From Cryptomeria japonica (Eukaryota; Streptophyta; Pinopsida; Cupressales; Cupressaceae): 64,000 nt of DNA. The number at the start of each line of letters is the position of its first letter. The first letter of the stretch is position 1. Below are positions 61,000-64,000 of this stretch, in pieces. The DNA lies in NCBI RefSeq assembly GCF_030272615.1, contig NC_081408.1:341273793-341337792 (forward strand). Direction: 5' to 3'. Position numbers and translations under genes: made by a program. The notes below the pieces were generated by a model. It was not told where the DNA came from. It did no database searches and worked only from the letters and a program-made list of their open reading frames with translations.

Positions 61000-62354
61000 T
61001 GTCTCTATTACATTTTGATCATTGTATTTCGACAGACATGACATATTTTGTATATTTTGACAATTTTCTGATCCACATGTGATGTGTTGTATGGATGGTG
61101 ATTTATGCATGGATGTGATGTTTCTATGATGATGATGCAATGCTTAGATAAATGCTTTTGATTTGCTATTCTTTTGATATGATTGATGATGAATTTGCAA
61201 TGATATTGATTTGTGAGATGTATCTTGAAAATGAGATGTATGATAATGATATGTTGTGAGATGTATCTTGAAAATGAGATGTATGATAATGATATGTTGT
61301 GAGATGTATCTTGAAAATGAGATGTATGATAATGATATGTTGTGAGATGTATCTTGAAAATGTATGATAATGATATGTTGTGAGATGTATCTTGATATGA
61401 AACTAATTGTAAAATGATATGCAACTAATTGATCATCCTCATTTCATCGTTTGTCATTCCTATATAGTCACATGTTTTTGCTTTCTTCATGTTTATCATA
61501 ATTGAGCTGTTGATATGTTGAAAATTTATACAAGCATAATGGTATATTTGAACCATAATGACCTAAGAAAAATTTACATGGATTTTGATATTGCAAGATG
61601 GCACAAGTGTCGAGGTATAATTGAATCAAGATGACCTGAGTGTTGCTTGCGTAAACAGACAAGAATTAACCTTTTGTATGCGCAAAGTGGAACAATGTCT
61701 TCAGTGATATGCTTCGAATCACGTCCCAAGACAAGTATTTGCACAGTACAAGTGATCGCCTCACAGATAGAAAACTAAAAAAATATCAAAGTCTCCAACG
61801 ATTTTCTCTAGCTCGTTGCATCGTTGAGAAAATTTTAAGAGATCTAATAATTCACAAAGTTCAAGTGCAAAAATAGTCTAAACCTCATGCAAGATGTAAA
61901 CAAATTATACTTCAAAAAATCATCCATTATGTGTGTTTAATTGGATCAGTGTTTTGTTTGCTTGTCTATTTGGAGTATTGGCTTGACAAGATTTGTTTGG
62001 CATGCTGCGATTGTTGTTTTGAAGTTAGATGAATGTTGCCCCTAGTTAGAGATATCGATCTATGTGGATATGTACAGTAATTACCAAGCCATGGTGGGAT
62101 ATAATGAATTGATCTTCAGATAAGCAAGGACAATGACTACGCTAAGTATGTACAGGATAATGTTGTTTGATAAAGTGTTAGGCGATGGTTAGTGGTTTTG
62201 ACTTTGGATACAAAAGATATGAGTAACGATAGATAGAGGAGTTGTTCCCTCACAAATAGCGCATGTTGTCAGGTTTTCACCATTTGTTTTTATTGCACCT
62301 TTTTGTTGTTTTGATTTTTGTTATTTTTTTTACTTTTTCCGTGCATTAGACCAC
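61000..62354. other. Spacer between PMD gene and pol, no gene seen
   Basis: Holds the 43-bp tandem repeat and AT-rich sequence. In element orientation this is the region just after pol. Confidence 0.5.
61215..61395 (+). repeat. 43-bp tandem repeat, four copies plus part
   Basis: GAGATGTATCTTGAAAATGA followed by GATGTATGATAATGATATGT starts at 61215, 61258, 61301 and 61344 (exact 43-nt period), then a 38-nt unit to 61382 and a partial copy. Units are nearly identical, so the array is young. Confidence 0.9.
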
Positions 62355-64000
62355 TCAAGTATAGTATTTCTTCATATGGATGCTATTGGTTGGTTTGTCG
62401 AGCACATCTCCTTCTAAAGTTGTTAGCTAATAGGAACCTGATCCATAGGCTGAGATGATGACATAGGGACCCAACCTGTTAGGTTCAAACTTTCCTTTCT
62501 TTTCTTGATCCTGTTGATTTCTAGGATTTTCTTTGAGTACGAGATCATCGAATTTAAAAATCCTAGGGATGACTTTGTGGTTGTAGCTTCTACACATGCA
62601 CTGCTAGTATGCTTTGAGGTGATTATAGGCATGTTGGCATTTTTCATCCAGAAGCTCTAGTTCTTGCAATCTGTTGACCCGATACTCCTCATCTGGAATG
62701 AGGCCTTTTAAAGATACTCTGAGTGATGGAATTTCTACCTCAAGAGGTAAAATTGCTTCTAATCCATACACAAATGAATATGGTGTAGCTCCTATAGGTG
62801 TCCTGATGCTAGTCTTGTATGCCCAAAGTACTGGATTGAGTTGCACATGCCAATCCTTTCTTGCATCATTTACTGTTTTCTTTAGGATTTTCAATATTGT
62901 TTTATTTGATGCCTCTACTTGACCATTCCCCTGCGGGTAGTAAGGTGTAAAGAAACGATGTTGGATTTTGAATCGTTCACATAGTTCTCACACATCCTAG
63001 TTTTTGAAGGGATGCCCATTGTCTGTGATGATGGAACTGGGAATGCTTTATCTGCAGATCAGATAATTGAGAATAAAAGAGGCAATTTGTTTTCCAGTTA
63101 CTGTGGTCATTGGGACTGCTTCAATCCATTTTGTAATATACTCTATTGCAGTGATAATGAACTTTTGTCCATTTGAGGACGAAGGGTGCATTTTGCCTAC
63201 TAAGTCAAGTCGTTACTGACAGAAAGGCCAACATGTTGTAAATGGTTGTAATTCTTGTGCTGGTACATGGATAAGATTGCCATAGATTTGGGATAAGATT
63301 GCCATAGATTTGGGATAAGATTGCCATAGATTTGGCACTTAGGACATTTCTTTTCAAATTGATAAGAGTCTTTCTCCATTGTCGGCCAGTAATATCCCAT
63401 TCTCAGAAGTTTTTTAGAAAGAGTAGGACCACTTGAATGTGTGCCACAAATACCTTCATGAAGTTCATGTAAAGCAGAGTCAGATTCATTACGATCAAGG
63501 TAATGAAGAAGAGTACCATCTAGACCTCGACGGTAAAGAGTATCAACAATTAGGGTATAACGGGTGGCTTGCCGGATAAAGTTACGTTTTTAATTTTGAG
63601 ATAGGTCAATGGGTAGGGTATTGGTTTTAAGATACTCATAGATTGTTCCATATAAAGGAGAGTCTAAACTGGTTAAGGCATAGATAACATGGGATGCAAA
63701 ATTGTCATAGGCTGGGGAAAATAGTTGCTCTACCAGAAACTCATAACGACTTTGTTGCTTTGGAATTTGTAGCAATGAAGCGATAGTAGCCATTGCATCG
63801 GCTGCTCTATTGTCCAACCTTGGTATTTTCTCAAAGGTGATGTGTACAAAGTATTGTTTGAAGTCATCCACCATTCGTTTGTATGGTAGAAGCTTGTCAT
63901 CTTTTATCTAATAGTCATTGTTGATATGATTTATGACCAATTGGGAATCTCCATAGACTTTCAGTTCCTTGATTCTCCATTCCATGACCATTTTGATTCC
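62355..64000 (-). pseudogene. Ty3 (Tat-like) pol: RNase H and integrase, runs off right edge
   Basis: From the right: RNase H reads KELKVYGDSQLVINHI (after which a stop), then FEKIPRLDNRAADAMATIAS and YEFLVEQLFSPAYDN. The integrase zinc finger has LHELHEGICGTHSS and MGYYWPTMEKDSYQF with CPKC. The core has RLDLVGKMHPSSS (Asp near 63204), IITDNGHPF (Asp near 63021) and GNGQVEASNKT (Glu near 62914), so all three catalytic acids are present, though in different frames. Then comes NPVLWAYKTSIRTPIGATPY, a GPF/Y-type module FEPNRLGPYVII, and an end at 62355 (TNSIHMKKYYT). Breaks include a 22-bp triplication and several stops. The LEIPRLDNRAADA-type RNase H and the YKTSIRTPTGATPY-type tail suggest the Tat branch of non-chromodomain Ty3 elements. 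Confidence 0.88.
63269..63334 (-). repeat. 22-bp unit repeated three times in integrase
   Basis: GGATAAGATTGCCATAGATT plus two bases starts at 63269, 63291 and 63313. Two extra copies add 44 nt and shift the integrase frame just after the zinc finger. Confidence 0.88.

Overview
The window comes from a seed plant with a large, retrotransposon-filled genome. A conifer or other gymnosperm is my inference from the very long introns, the dense nested LTR elements and the low G+C; nothing in the window names the species.

One host gene is recognisable. A GBA2-type (GH116) non-lysosomal glucosylceramidase lies on the minus strand from its ATG at 24316 to at least 786. I placed 15 exons (1,319 coding nt, about 440 residues, roughly the N-terminal half). 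Every junction is in phase and all introns are GT-AG except intron 11, which is GC-AG. The gene continues off the left edge. Intron 1 is 7.4 kb and holds mostly unrecognised sequence with two short tandem repeats. Intron 5 is 11.4 kb and holds a wrecked chromovirus (Ty3) replaced in the middle by a Copia remnant, a Copia LTR-gag fragment carrying a hAT transposon with a perfect 8-bp target duplication, and a 42-bp minisatellite.

From 24.4 kb to the right end no host gene was recognised, only layered mobile elements. 27841-33060 is a non-autonomous LTR element with gag (four zinc knuckles) and an unfamiliar second ORF but no pol. 33.57-36.3 kb is a Ty3 integrase region split by a 1.5-kb solo LTR. 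38.69-40.56 kb is a probable solo LTR. 41856-46205 is a Copia element with a perfect GTACA duplication, sitting inside an older Ty3 LTR. 49.68-52.29 kb is a Ty3-like LTR and gag, cut by an LTR and gag-like region at 52.55-54.75 kb.

The most interesting structure is at 54.75-64 kb. It is a Ty3 element of apparent Tat type on the minus strand (RNase H and integrase, spacer, polypurine tract, LTR). Between pol and the 3' LTR it carries an antisense, apparently spliced plant mobile domain (PMD) gene. That gene was later split by a 1,157-bp solo LTR flanked by perfect GATAC repeats.
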